From assembly GCF_023256325.1 (NCBI RefSeq), contig NZ_JAGDXI010000040.1:15938-79803 (forward strand): 63,866 nt of DNA. Direction: 5' to 3'. Source of the stretch: Caldisphaera sp. GTDB lineage: Archaea; Thermoproteota; Thermoprotei_A; Sulfolobales; Acidilobaceae. Positions within the stretch are counted from its first letter, which is position 1. Each line of letters begins with the position of its first letter. Below the pieces are notes generated by a model. The model did not search any database. It was not told the DNA's origin and worked only from the letters and a program-made list of their open reading frames with translations. This document shows, piece by piece, positions 27,417 through 36,496 of the stretch. The position numbers were made by a program, and so were the translations under genes.

Positions 27417-28620
27417 ATTTAACCTCGCTTAATAAGTCTGCTATTGCAGGATCTTCCTTTAGTGCTTGAATTATTGCATTCACATCTGAAGCTAAAGAAA
27501 TAACTCTAGTTTTACCATATCTGCCTCTACTTATTATTCTTCCAGATATTATTCCCAGCATATCTAATTCACTTATTATCCCGCTTGCCCTTCTCAAAGT
27601 AATTTCTTCCAAACCCAATGAAGTTACAAGTCTTTTGTAGTTATCATAAATTTCTCCAGTAGTTGCATAATCTTTTCCCATACCAGTTGCAAGCAATATT
27701 GATGTCATAATTAGCTTTCCATGCAATGGTAGAGTTTTAACAACATCTCCAACTCTATCTCTCTCTATTTCTATTCTGGCTCTAGTAACATCTTCTTTAG
27801 TTACAACACTTCTATTATCTCTTTCTGCTATTTCTCCTGCAACTCTTAACAAATCTAATGCTCTTCTTGCGTCTCCATGTTCTCTAGCCGCCAAAGCAGC
27901 ACATAATGGAATAACCTCTTCATCTAAAGCATTTTCATTAAATGCATCATCAGCTCTTTGATTTAGTATATCTTGTAATTGTTTGGCATCGTAAGGAGAA
28001 AACACAACTTCTTCTTCACTTAGGCTACTTTTTACTCTTGGATCTAAGGATTCCACCATTTTAACGCTATTGGTTATTCCAATAATAGAAACTCTAGACT
28101 TGGTTAGTTGTTCATTAATTCTTGTTAAGTTATAAAGCAAGTCATCTCCATACTTTTTAACAAGAAAATCTATTTCATCTAAAACTATTATGAAAACCCC
28201 TTCTATGTTACTTAATTTTTTTACAATCCTATTAAAAACTTCACCTGTTGAAAGACCAGTAAAAGGTATTCTCATATTAAAATAATCTGCTATATCAGCT
28301 AAAATTCTATATGGAGTTTCCCTATGTCTAACATTTGCATATATGTAACCGATCTTTACATTCTTTTGTTTTGCATTTTCTTCAAGCTTTCTCAATACAA
28401 ATTTTGTCACAGCAGTTTTTCCAGTTCCGGTTAAACCATAAATAAATACGTTACTTGGTCTTTCCATCCTTAAAGCTGGGGAAAGGGTTAAAGCTATTCT
28501 CTTTATTTCCTGATCCCTATGAGGTAAGAAATCTGGAACGTAATCTGGTAGGAGAACTTCTCTTCTTTTGAAGACCTTTGGCTTATATGCAGCGTTAAAA
28601 ATTTCGTCTATGTTAGACAT
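27385..28620 (-). CDS. cdc6: Orc1/Cdc6 replication initiator
   Basis: The 411-residue protein has an AAA+ domain with Walker A YGLTGTGKTA at residues 61-70, Walker B VLDEIDFL near 148 and sensor 1 GITNS near 180. The C-terminal winged helix starts around residue 305 ('LPLHGKLIMTSILLATGMG'). Archaeal Orc1/Cdc6 proteins bind ORB elements at origins and load MCM. The ATG has AGGTGG six bases upstream. I found no ORB-type repeats in the 68 bases upstream, so no origin is called. It overlaps DUF99 downstream. Confidence 0.95.
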   Translation of the reverse strand: MSNIDEIFNAAYKPKVFKRREVLLPDYVPDFLPHRDQEIKRIALTLSPALRMERPSNVFIYGLTGTGKTAVTKFVLRKLEENAKQKNVKIGYIYANVRHRETPYRILADIADYFNMRIPFTGLSTGEVFNRIVKKLSNIEGVFIIVLDEIDFLVKKYGDDLLYNLTRINEQLTKSRVSIIGITNSVKMVESLDPRVKSSLSEEEVVFSPYDAKQLQDILNQRADDAFNENALDEEVIPLCAALAAREHGDARRALDLLRVAGEIAERDNRSVVTKEDVTRARIEIERDRVGDVVKTLPLHGKLIMTSILLATGMGKDYATTGEIYDNYKRLVTSLGLEEITLRRASGIISELDMLGIISGRIISRGRYGKTRVISLASDVNAIIQALKEDPAIADLLSEVKYDGNRKDNSM

Positions 28621-28688
28621 TATTTTCCACCTGCTCCATAGGAAATAATAATAAAAAAGAATTTAAGAGCTGTAAAGCTTAAGCATTA

Positions 28689-30152
28689 TTAGCTTTCTTT
28701 TTTGATTCCTGACATTATTTTTGCATTTTCTATATAATCGTTAAGCCTATTCTTCATATCGCTTTTTAAAGCTAATAGCTCTGCAGCAGGAGGTCCACCT
28801 CCTTGTATTAGTCCCACTAAGTGGGGACCTGCAACCCACAATTGCATTAATCTAGCAATTCTTAACCTATCTTCTGCTGTATAAAGTTCATTACCTTGTA
28901 ATGCTTTAGATACTTTGTTGGATAAGCCTTCTATATTTAGATCTTTTGATGAAGGTGCATTTACAGTAATTCCTCCACCTATATCTGCTGCAGCTACCAT
29001 AGCTTCTTTTAAATGCTCTATGGAATCAAGCTTGGCAACATTAGCTAATCTCAAATCTGGTATATATTCTCCGCTAGGATGTCTATAACCCTTTACCATA
29101 GCAGCTAATCCTGCAGCATAAGCAGCTTCACCATGTCTCATTATATCTAATAATCTATCCTGTATATAACTGGCATTAAGCACTCCGTTAGCATCTGCCA
29201 TTAATGCTGCTGAGCCTAATATAGCGTCAGCAAACCCAGCCTTGCAACTACCCCCACCTGCTCTATGGTGAGAAATGAAATATTCAATTAATTTTCCTGT
29301 GAACTCGTATTCTCCGTCCATAAATACTCTATCGTATGGAACAAAGACGTCATCAAATATGACTAAGTAAGTACTTCTATGTCCAAAAGGAAGCGGATAA
29401 TCTACGTCTGTCCCAATATCTTTTGAAATTTTTTTCATAATATCCATAGGATGCCAACTAGATATAAAATAAACATTCTTACTATCAGGTCTTATAGCAA
29501 AAGATACTGCATAGTCTTTTTCATTTTGTTTCATATTTTTTGTAGGTATAACTAATATTTCATCCGATATTGCTGCACCTGTAATATGCATTTTTGCACC
29601 TCTTACTACAATCCCGTCTTTTCTTCTTTCTACAACATGAACATATGCCATATCATTTTTTTGTTCGAGAGGTCCTTTTGATCTATTACCTTTCACATCG
29701 GTCATAGCTGTCTCTACAACCAAGTCTTTTGATTGAACTTCTTTGAGCCATGATGAAAATCTTTTATGGTAGTCTGTGTTAAGTTTTGAATCTATATCAT
29801 ATGTAGCAGCAAATACAGCATTTATACCATCATGTCCAGTGCACCTGAAGTTACAATTACCAATTTTTGAATTTAAAATTCTCTGAGATTCTGCTCTCAT
29901 TAAAAGATCATTTATGCTTTGCTCTACATAAACAAATCTATTTATTTCATCATTATCTTGGTAAGCTGTTAATATACCTTTATAATCTTTATTTTTTGCT
30001 AATTCATAGGTCTTTAATATAACATTAATAGATGGTTTAATTACCGGATCATTTAATATATCTATAACTCTCTCTCCTCCTGTATAGATGTTTAGATCTT
30101 TTTCTCTTTCTTTTAATCTGTTTAAATAATCTTGTGATGATCCTAAAGGCAT
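28689..30152 (-). CDS. 4-hydroxybutyryl-CoA dehydratase (HpaB family)
   Basis: The 487-residue flavoprotein of the HpaB/4HBCD family has Cys100 and Cys104 in GNCNFRCTG, then His296 and Cys303 in SHHRAGGGSC. This pattern equals the four [4Fe-4S] ligands known in the clostridial 4-hydroxybutyryl-CoA dehydratase (C-x3-C and H-x6-C) and separates it from plain HpaB monooxygenases. The enzyme makes crotonyl-CoA and is the signature step of the crenarchaeal hydroxybutyrate CO2-fixation cycles. It also serves fermentation. The ATG at 30152 follows GGTGAT; a longer frame upstream is intergenic. No other cycle gene is adjacent. Confidence 0.9.
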   Translation of the reverse strand: MPLGSSQDYLNRLKEREKDLNIYTGGERVIDILNDPVIKPSINVILKTYELAKNKDYKGILTAYQDNDEINRFVYVEQSINDLLMRAESQRILNSKIGNCNFRCTGHDGINAVFAATYDIDSKLNTDYHKRFSSWLKEVQSKDLVVETAMTDVKGNRSKGPLEQKNDMAYVHVVERRKDGIVVRGAKMHITGAAISDEILVIPTKNMKQNEKDYAVSFAIRPDSKNVYFISSWHPMDIMKKISKDIGTDVDYPLPFGHRSTYLVIFDDVFVPYDRVFMDGEYEFTGKLIEYFISHHRAGGGSCKAGFADAILGSAALMADANGVLNASYIQDRLLDIMRHGEAAYAAGLAAMVKGYRHPSGEYIPDLRLANVAKLDSIEHLKEAMVAAADIGGGITVNAPSSKDLNIEGLSNKVSKALQGNELYTAEDRLRIARLMQLWVAGPHLVGLIQGGGPPAAELLALKSDMKNRLNDYIENAKIMSGIKKES

Positions 30153-30215
30153 AAAAATCACCTTATTAATAATAAAAAACAAAGTTTTTAAGTTCAACAA
30201 ATGAAAAATATTGAA

Positions 30216-30229
30216 TACACTTTTGTGTA
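30216..30229. promoter_or_regulatory. Short inverted repeat upstream of the dehydratase gene
   Basis: TACAC-TTTT-GTGTA is a 5-bp inverted repeat lying about 25 bases upstream of a TATA-like ACTTAAAAAC (minus strand, about 30181-30193). It could be an operator for the dehydratase gene or for the divergent aglB gene. The 200-base interval is otherwise AT-rich. Confidence 0.2.
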
Positions 30230-30352
30230 GTATCAGAGAATTAATATAAATTAACACAAGATTGTTTTATGTTTTGTTTAATTATTTACTGATTGTTTAA
30301 TTATTTTAAAAAATTTATTATTTTATGTTTTATCTCTCTAGTAGGGATTGAA

Positions 30353-32740
30353 ATGATGAGTAAAATTGAAAAAATTATGAGATATAAAAAATTGCAATCT
30401 GCAATAATATCTGCAATATTAATTATATTGGTTGGATATGCAACATATATAAGATTATTGCCAGCAATAAATTTTGGTTTAAAATATTTGAACGAAGCAG
30501 ATCCATGGGAGAGATATTGGCTCTCAGAGTATTTCTTTAAACATAATCTGATGGGCTTTTCAGGTTTAGCTCGCATAAATACATGGTGGTATCCTTGGGG
30601 TAGAAACTTTTTAAAAACAGAGTATTTAGGCATGTCTTGGTTAACTGCATTTATTGCCAAAATCACTGGATTGGGTGAAAGTCATTTAATTAGTGTTTTA
30701 GGATTACTTCCCGTGGTTTTTTCGCTTATAGCAATGTTTGGAGCATTTTTCTCTGTATTTAAAATAACAAATTCAAAGCTAGCTGGTTTAGCCGTTTCAG
30801 CTGTTATAGCCTTTTATCCGGTAATATTATTTGATCAAACTTTTGCTAATTTTCCTGGTAAACGCATATTTGGATTTGCGTTAATATTATGGTTTTTATA
30901 CTTTTTTGCTATTTCTCTTAATGATAATAGGAGAAGTAAGACATTAATATATTCATTTTTATCTGGATTTATAGGAGGACTTGTTTCATGGTTTTGGGGC
31001 GGATATGAATACATAGCCTTAATGTTAGCTATATATATTTTATTGGAACCTTTTTTCATTAAGCCAAATAGAAATAGTATTTATAGCTATTTGTTTTTGA
31101 TTTTAGGCTACTCTTTATCTGTTTTTTCATCTCCAACTGCAGGAATCAGTTTCTATATGCATAGTATCGGGTTGGGTTTATTAGGGGTTGTCTTCTTATA
31201 TTTAGTAGAAGAGGAGATTAGCAGATTAAGAATTTTAAATAAGATAGGCATAAAAAACAATTTTGATGTAAAAATGCATATATGGTTTCTAATTGTTATA
31301 TTTGGAATATTATTAGCGTTAATTTTAACCGGATTTATTTCCTTACCTAGTAGAGTATTATTGGCCCTTGGAATCACTCCGATACAAAGTGTTATCTCTT
31401 TAACTGTTGCTGAATATCAATCAATTCCATTTAGCCAGGCAATGGTTGATTATGGTGCTCTCTTTATAATATCTATAATAGGATTGATTGCAGATTTATA
31501 CAATATATATTTAAAAAAGAAAAATATTTCTAAAATTGAAATACTTAAGTTATCATTATTTATATATGGTTTTATATTTATGTATGCAAGTATCAATGAA
31601 GCGTACTTTTTGTCTTCGGCTGCATTTTTCTTATCTTTATCATCAGGAGTAGCTATTGGAACTCTTATGAGTTTTAGAACACAGGAATATAACAAGAAAA
31701 CTAAGAAGACTATTGAAAAACCAAATTATGGTGGTATAGTAGCTGGTATAATTTTATCAATTGTCATATTTGGTCTTGCAATTAGTTATGTTAAATCAGA
31801 TTACAATACTTTGAGTTTAATGGCTCCTGATATAGAAACTGGTTACTTAGGTCCAATTTCTGTCCCAAATTCTAATGGAGGATATAAGATTATTGCACCT
31901 ATAAATGATGCATGGTTAAATGCCTTGAATTATATTAAAAATGAAACAAATAAAAGTTCTGTTATAGTATCATGGTGGGATTATGGTTATTGGATTGGTG
32001 TTTTAGGAAACAGAACTACTGTTGTTGATGGATCAACAATTAATGGAACACAAATAGCCATAGTTGCAAATGTTTTAACTTCACCTATAAACCAAAGTTT
32101 AGGCTACTTAACCTTACTTAGAGTGCCTAGCAATGCTACTTACTTAGTGGTTTATGATATTTTTCTAGGTGTCTATAGCAATTCTACAAACTCCGTTATT
32201 ATGATACCGTATCCAACAATATATCCCATTAATCCAAATACTGGAATTTATGGCATTACATATGGAATGGGAGATATAGCAAAATCTTATCAAATGCTAA
32301 GAATATCAGGAAAAGTTAACCCAATATATGGCAATCCGTTAACTTCTTCATACTCATCTTTTTCTACTTATAATAATTATGTTTATTATCAATTTCCAGC
32401 ATTTTATGGGACTCCGACAAGCAATGTTACAAATACATTAGGAACAACCATATATGATTTAATGATTTATGGTATAGGTTCATTAAATAAATATGGTTAT
32501 TTTGGTTCTGGCGCTAAATTCATTGAAAACGCAAGTTCATTTACTCCTGCAGCAATTAGATATGTAGACCCTACAACTGGAAATTTAGCATTTCAGCCAA
32601 TATTTGCTCCTAATCCAACACAATACTATAAACCAGTAAAAATGTTTGTCTCAATCCCATATTCGTGGTCTATTAATAATAGTGGTCAAATTTATTTCTA
32701 TTCAGTTGTAGTATTTTTGTACAAAGCTAACATTATTTAA
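30353..32740 (+). CDS. aglB: AglB/STT3 oligosaccharyltransferase
   Basis: This 795-residue membrane protein has about thirteen hydrophobic segments up to residue 485 and then a soluble C-terminal domain. The first loop carries the acidic catalytic region 'NEADPWERYWLSEYFF' and the soluble part has the STT3 signature WWDYGYWI near residue 540. It transfers lipid-linked glycans to Asn of secreted proteins. ATG 30353 (or 30356) follows GGGA; the longer frame from 30293 would add an unlikely hydrophobic leader. Its stop is two bases from the convergent UPF0145 gene. Confidence 0.93.
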   Translation: MMSKIEKIMRYKKLQSAIISAILIILVGYATYIRLLPAINFGLKYLNEADPWERYWLSEYFFKHNLMGFSGLARINTWWYPWGRNFLKTEYLGMSWLTAFIAKITGLGESHLISVLGLLPVVFSLIAMFGAFFSVFKITNSKLAGLAVSAVIAFYPVILFDQTFANFPGKRIFGFALILWFLYFFAISLNDNRRSKTLIYSFLSGFIGGLVSWFWGGYEYIALMLAIYILLEPFFIKPNRNSIYSYLFLILGYSLSVFSSPTAGISFYMHSIGLGLLGVVFLYLVEEEISRLRILNKIGIKNNFDVKMHIWFLIVIFGILLALILTGFISLPSRVLLALGITPIQSVISLTVAEYQSIPFSQAMVDYGALFIISIIGLIADLYNIYLKKKNISKIEILKLSLFIYGFIFMYASINEAYFLSSAAFFLSLSSGVAIGTLMSFRTQEYNKKTKKTIEKPNYGGIVAGIILSIVIFGLAISYVKSDYNTLSLMAPDIETGYLGPISVPNSNGGYKIIAPINDAWLNALNYIKNETNKSSVIVSWWDYGYWIGVLGNRTTVVDGSTINGTQIAIVANVLTSPINQSLGYLTLLRVPSNATYLVVYDIFLGVYSNSTNSVIMIPYPTIYPINPNTGIYGITYGMGDIAKSYQMLRISGKVNPIYGNPLTSSYSSFSTYNNYVYYQFPAFYGTPTSNVTNTLGTTIYDLMIYGIGSLNKYGYFGSGAKFIENASSFTPAAIRYVDPTTGNLAFQPIFAPNPTQYYKPVKMFVSIPYSWSINNSGQIYFYSVVVFLYKANII

Positions 32741-32742
32741 AT

Positions 32743-33123
32743 TTATTCTATTTTGTATTTATTATCAATATCTTTTTGATCAGGTTCTATGATGACTGCA
32801 GTACCATATGCGATAATTTCATCCATAGTTTCGGCTATTTCGTTAGAATCCAACCTGAAACTTATCACAGCATTAGCTCCTAGACTTTTGGCATGATTTA
32901 TCATTCTTTCAATTGCTTGGATCCTCGATTGTTCTGACATTTCTGTAAATTCTTTAATTTCTCCTCCTGCCAAGCTTCTTAGGCTTGCTAGAAATCTACC
33001 CCCCAAACCTCTAGATCTAACAGTAATACCTAAGCTAATGCCTAATATTTTTGTAATTTTATATCCAGGGACATAAGGCATTGTAGAAACCATTACGTCT
33101 TTATTCACGTCAGATACGCTCAT
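32743..33123 (-). CDS. UPF0145 (YbjQ-like) protein
   Basis: This 126-residue protein matches the UPF0145 pattern: 'VSTMPYVPGYKITKILGISL', then an amphipathic helix ('SRIQAIERMINHAKSLGANA') and a final strand 'YGTAVIIE'. It forms pentamers in bacteria; function is uncertain. The ATG at 33123 has GGGTGA upstream, and an in-frame GTG nine bases earlier overlaps that site. Confidence 0.82.
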   Translation of the reverse strand: MSVSDVNKDVMVSTMPYVPGYKITKILGISLGITVRSRGLGGRFLASLRSLAGGEIKEFTEMSEQSRIQAIERMINHAKSLGANAVISFRLDSNEIAETMDEIIAYGTAVIIEPDQKDIDNKYKIE

Positions 33124-33245
33124 TAACTTCACCCTATTTTGTTTTTAAAACTTTAGGATAAATTCTTTTCTTATATGTATTTACAATAAAAGTATAAATT
33201 TCCATTCATTTATTAAATTTAAACAGAAGTCTTAGGTGGTATGCG

Positions 33246-33419
33246 ATGTCATCTATTAATGAAAGCAAAGAAAAACTAGAAAATGAATATACTAAGCAAC
33301 TTCAGGATAAATTTAATGAAAGCAAAGAAAAACTAGAAAATGAATATAAAAAGAAATTAGATGAATTAAAAAATAAGTATGATTTATTGGTTGAAGAATT
33401 CGGAAAGAGGTTATCTTAA
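33246..33419 (+). CDS. Small coiled-coil protein built from a tandem repeat
   Basis: This 57-residue open frame starts at ATG 33246 with GGTGG five bases upstream. The product is almost entirely charged helix. An 11-residue block NESKEKLENEY occurs twice, 19 residues apart, encoded by an exact 36-base DNA repeat (33256-33291 and 33313-33348). The identity at DNA level, including codons, indicates recent duplication. The ribosome site, the ATG and the absence of stops support a real gene; function is unknown. Confidence 0.6.
   Translation: MSSINESKEKLENEYTKQLQDKFNESKEKLENEYKKKLDELKNKYDLLVEEFGKRLS
33256..33348 (+). repeat. Exact 36-bp direct repeat, 57-bp period
   Basis: The same 36 bases, beginning TTAATGAAAGCAAAG, occur at 33256-33291 and 33313-33348. 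The period is 57 bases, i.e. 19 codons, so the reading frame is kept. The intervening 21 bases differ from the flanks. Confidence 0.9.
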
Positions 33420-33736
33420 TAAAAAATTTTCACGGTTAAAGAACGTAATATAATAATTTATAAATTAAGTTGGTTGTATATTTTTGCAGTTGATATAAAG
33501 TTTCTATTAAGTAAAACTTTTATATCTGTTCCATAGATCCGAATTTCCCAAACATTATTTGGCTAAACAAAAAGAACTTAAGTCAATTAATGAAAGAAAA
33601 CATGATCTCTTCAATAATATACAAAAAGCTATAAATAATATATAAGCAGGTAAAGGGATTAAAATATTAATAATAAAAGAATTTACCCCCAAAGTATTAT
33701 AGAATGTTAATCCTCAAAATAGGGAAAGCTTAGATA
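33420..33736. other. 317-bp gap with a possible gene remnant
   Basis: No intact gene is recognised. A stop-free stretch on the plus strand ending at TAA near 33645 can be read from a TTG (about 33560) as AKQKELKSINERKHDLFNNI and onward. It is charged and helical like the neighbouring coiled-coil protein and shares the INE-(S/R)-K pattern. It lacks a ribosome site and ATG and may be a decayed relative. The rest is AT-rich. Confidence 0.3.
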
Positions 33737-34000
33737 TTATTTAATGACCATTCCTTTTCCTATTATCATGAATACAATTGCTAATGCCATAAGTACAATA
33801 GCCAGTATTATTGCGATTGTTACAGCTTTCCATGAACTTCCAAAAATAATTGGGATCGGGCCTATCATTATCACTCCTCCTACTTCAGTTTTTTGATTGC
33901 TTTGTTGTGTAGATGAGTAAATAGCGCCTACAAATATTATTACAAACCCAATTATTATTAATATAAACCCTATTGTTAACCATGTAGCAAAGTTTGGCAT
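33737..34000 (-). CDS. Small membrane protein, TIGR00304-like
   Basis: The 87-residue protein has two hydrophobic segments flanking a conserved-looking 'EVGGVIMIGPIPIIFGSS' loop, the hallmark of the TIGR00304/DUF131 archaeal family. Its function is unknown. ATG 34000 is preferred (GGTGAG four bases upstream); a TTG at 34030 would add ten residues. It follows the Trm112 gene by 35 bases in the same direction. Confidence 0.72.
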   Translation of the reverse strand: MPNFATWLTIGFILIIIGFVIIFVGAIYSSTQQSNQKTEVGGVIMIGPIPIIFGSSWKAVTIAIILAIVLMALAIVFMIIGKGMVIK

Positions 34001-34035
34001 TTGGCTCACCAAATAATTTTCTTTAACCAAAGCTT

Positions 34036-34422
34036 TTATTTTTCATTTAATTCTGGTATCTTCATTAAACTCTTTATGTTAGATGGAATTTTATTTAAAT
34101 ATTTTTTCAAAAATTCAACATCCTCATGATATTTTCTGTATTTGTCATTCAACATCCTTGGTATTCCATCTATTATTGGATACCATCTTCCACAATTTTT
34201 ACAAATAATTACACCGTCTATTACATCAAGGTTTACGCATTTTCTACAAACATCTAGAGAGACTTCATTAGCAGGTTTTCTTTGATATGAGCACTTTTCT
34301 TTGCATTTTATTTTTTCCACATCTAAATCAACTTTGTCTTCTTTCACATCAAGTTCGTGAAGTATTAGATCATCACTTTTACATTCAGGGCATGCAAGTA
34401 ATTCGAAAAAATAATATCTCAT
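34036..34422 (-). CDS. Trm112-family methyltransferase activator
   Basis: The 128-residue protein opens RYYFFELLACPECKSDDL and ends its core with 'ICKNCGRWYPIIDGIPRML', the zinc-ribbon and hydrophobic motif of Trm112. Trm112 binds and activates class I methyltransferases acting on tRNA, rRNA and release factors. Between them lies a second Cys-rich insert (KCKEKCSYQ, CRKC), larger than in eukaryotic Trm112. It begins five bases after the mutase stop and is probably co-transcribed. Confidence 0.85.
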   Translation of the reverse strand: MRYYFFELLACPECKSDDLILHELDVKEDKVDLDVEKIKCKEKCSYQRKPANEVSLDVCRKCVNLDVIDGVIICKNCGRWYPIIDGIPRMLNDKYRKYHEDVEFLKKYLNKIPSNIKSLMKIPELNEK

Positions 34423-34427
34423 TTATT

Positions 34428-35798
34428 TCACCTTATGCATTTTTCTTTTATAAGTTTCACTGTATCATTAACTATTTCTTCAACTTTCTTTGGGCTTTTT
34501 GCTTCACCAAAAATTCTGAGTAGAGGCTCAGTACCACTTGGTCTAACTAATAGCCAAAAATCATCGCCAAACACTTTAACTCCATCTATTGTTAAAATCC
34601 TGTATGATGAATATTTTTCTTTAACTGCTTCTACTCCACATGAAGCTTGTTCTTTATTTGCAGTTATTTTGGTCTTAATCGGATAATATTGTGGTAGTTT
34701 ATCATAAAGATTTGCTAGACTCTCATTATATTCAGATAACATATAGAGAGTTAAAGCAATTGTCATTGCACCATCTCTAACAATATGATGAGGAACATGC
34801 ATATATCCTCCATTATCCTCAAATCCGCTTATTGCGTCTTTTCTCTTACTTATTTCTCTAGCAATTGTAACGCTCCCAACAGGTGTCCATCCAACTTCAA
34901 TCCCTTTTGGCTTTAAATATTCTTCAACCAAATTGCTGCTTGAAATAGATGTATAGGTTTTTTTGTTATAGTTTTTCCATATCTTGGTAGAGAATTCTGT
35001 TAATAAAGCACCAGTTCTATCTCCCCATTGAATTCTTCCATTATTATCTAATACCATTGCTCTGTCTGCATCACCATCATGCGCAAAACCAGCATCTGCT
35101 TTAACTAAAGTAATATAACTCATAGTATTTTGTAAGGTATCGGCATTAGGCTCTGGATTTCTTCCAGGAAAATAAGGATCTAAATTACAATTTAATGTAT
35201 AAGCTTTCACTCCTAATTTTCTTAATAATAAGGGAGCAGTCAAAGAGCCAACACTATTTGCACAATCGATAACGACCCTAAAGTTCTTTTTGGCAATTTT
35301 TTCTACATCAACTTGACTTAATACTCCATCTATATATAAATCGATTATATTTTCTTTAATTTTAACCTCATTATCAAATGACCTCCATTCCATTTTAGAT
35401 GAATAATTATTAAAGTAGTAGTTTTCTATTATATCTTCATTTTCATGAGGTATTTCTATGCCATCATTTGATATAACCTTTATACCGTTGTATTCTGGCG
35501 GATTATGGCTAGCAGTTATCATAACTCCACCATCAAAGCCTAAAGATTTAATACCAAATTGTAATGCTGGAGTAGGTAAGAGGCCTGAATCATATACCTT
35601 TACGCCTTCTGCCAATAGACCAGAAGTTAATGATCTTAATATCATATCTCCCCCAAGTCTAACATCTCTTCCTATTAATAATCTTGAACCTTTTCCAAAA
35701 TAGGCGCCAATAGCATGACCCATTCTTAGCGAAAATTCTGGTGTCATTAGATCGCCTACAATCCCTCTAACTCCATCAGTTCCAAAAAGCTTTGCCAT
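34428..35798 (-). CDS. Phosphohexomutase (phosphoglucosamine/phosphomannomutase type)
   Basis: This 456-residue alpha-D-phosphohexomutase has 'LFGTDGVRGIVGD' at the N-terminus, the phosphoserine loop TASHNPPEYNG near residue 95, the metal loop DGDADR near 241 and the phosphate-binding loop RPSGTEP near 425. Archaeal members convert glucosamine-, mannose- or glucose-1/6-phosphates. GlmM-like features such as FGTDGVRG suggest the glucosamine activity, but bifunctional enzymes exist. It may supply sugar nucleotides for N-glycosylation by AglB, encoded nearby. It leads the Trm112 and TIGR00304 genes. Confidence 0.9.
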   Translation of the reverse strand: MAKLFGTDGVRGIVGDLMTPEFSLRMGHAIGAYFGKGSRLLIGRDVRLGGDMILRSLTSGLLAEGVKVYDSGLLPTPALQFGIKSLGFDGGVMITASHNPPEYNGIKVISNDGIEIPHENEDIIENYYFNNYSSKMEWRSFDNEVKIKENIIDLYIDGVLSQVDVEKIAKKNFRVVIDCANSVGSLTAPLLLRKLGVKAYTLNCNLDPYFPGRNPEPNADTLQNTMSYITLVKADAGFAHDGDADRAMVLDNNGRIQWGDRTGALLTEFSTKIWKNYNKKTYTSISSSNLVEEYLKPKGIEVGWTPVGSVTIAREISKRKDAISGFEDNGGYMHVPHHIVRDGAMTIALTLYMLSEYNESLANLYDKLPQYYPIKTKITANKEQASCGVEAVKEKYSSYRILTIDGVKVFGDDFWLLVRPSGTEPLLRIFGEAKSPKKVEEIVNDTVKLIKEKCIR

Positions 35799-35845
35799 TT
35801 TTGCATCCCCAATTTTAATTCCTGTTTTAGGTTAATTTATTTTCT

Positions 35846-36496
35846 TTAAAAAATTCCCATCTCCATTAATTTTGATGATATAGCGCATGTAATATCCCAT
35901 GCTTTTAATTTTAGTCCTTTATATAATCTAGCCTTTTTATATGCAATTTTATTGATTTCCTGTTTAAAATCTCCATGAGCAAAAGCCCCTATTCCTATTG
36001 TTAATCCTTCTTTTATAGCAATATTAATTACCCCTTCTACATTGAAATCCTCTCCATTTTCACTTAACAATAAAATTTTTCGATTTTTAACAAATTCATT
36101 TAAATTTTTTGATACCAAAAAAATTAAAGGATCTTCTGATTCTGGAGGGACTTTGTTATATTTTAGGAGTTGTGCCATTAGCCCCTTAAATCTATCGTAA
36201 TTTTTTGGTATTCTTATATTGTTATTAAATTTGTATACTCTATCATCATAGACATGCATGTAAACATTTACATACCCATTCGTTACAAAAGGCTTTTCCA
36301 AAATATTTAATAAAGAATAATGTATTATATCAGGTCTACCTCTTTTGGAAAAATCTCTAAGCTTGAGCATATTTTTATAGTGTATGTTAATATCTAGGAT
36401 TTCATTATATGTTTTTGTTTTTTTACCAGATCCCTTAATTTCTTTTGGAATAGTTTCTAATGAACTTTCTAGAAATATTATATCTATTTTTTCCAA
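35846..36496 (-). CDS. nep1: Nep1/Emg1 rRNA pseudouridine N1-methyltransferase
   Basis: The 216-residue SPOUT-class protein contains 'RGRPDIIHYSLLNILEKPF' near residues 52-70, the Nep1 substrate and dimer region, and 'IGIGAFAHGDF' near the C-terminal knot that binds S-adenosylmethionine. Archaeal Nep1 methylates the hypermodified pseudouridine of 16S rRNA helix 35. It overlaps the 3' end of the UPF0282 gene by 13 bases, so the two are translated together. Confidence 0.9.
   Translation of the reverse strand: MEKIDIIFLESSLETIPKEIKGSGKKTKTYNEILDINIHYKNMLKLRDFSKRGRPDIIHYSLLNILEKPFVTNGYVNVYMHVYDDRVYKFNNNIRIPKNYDRFKGLMAQLLKYNKVPPESEDPLIFLVSKNLNEFVKNRKILLLSENGEDFNVEGVINIAIKEGLTIGIGAFAHGDFKQEINKIAYKKARLYKGLKLKAWDITCAISSKLMEMGIF

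Noticed and set aside
28621-28688. Replication origin next to cdc6
   Set aside because: Only one TTTCCAC-like string, which is the complement of the cdc6 ribosome site; no ORB repeats or unwinding region seen.
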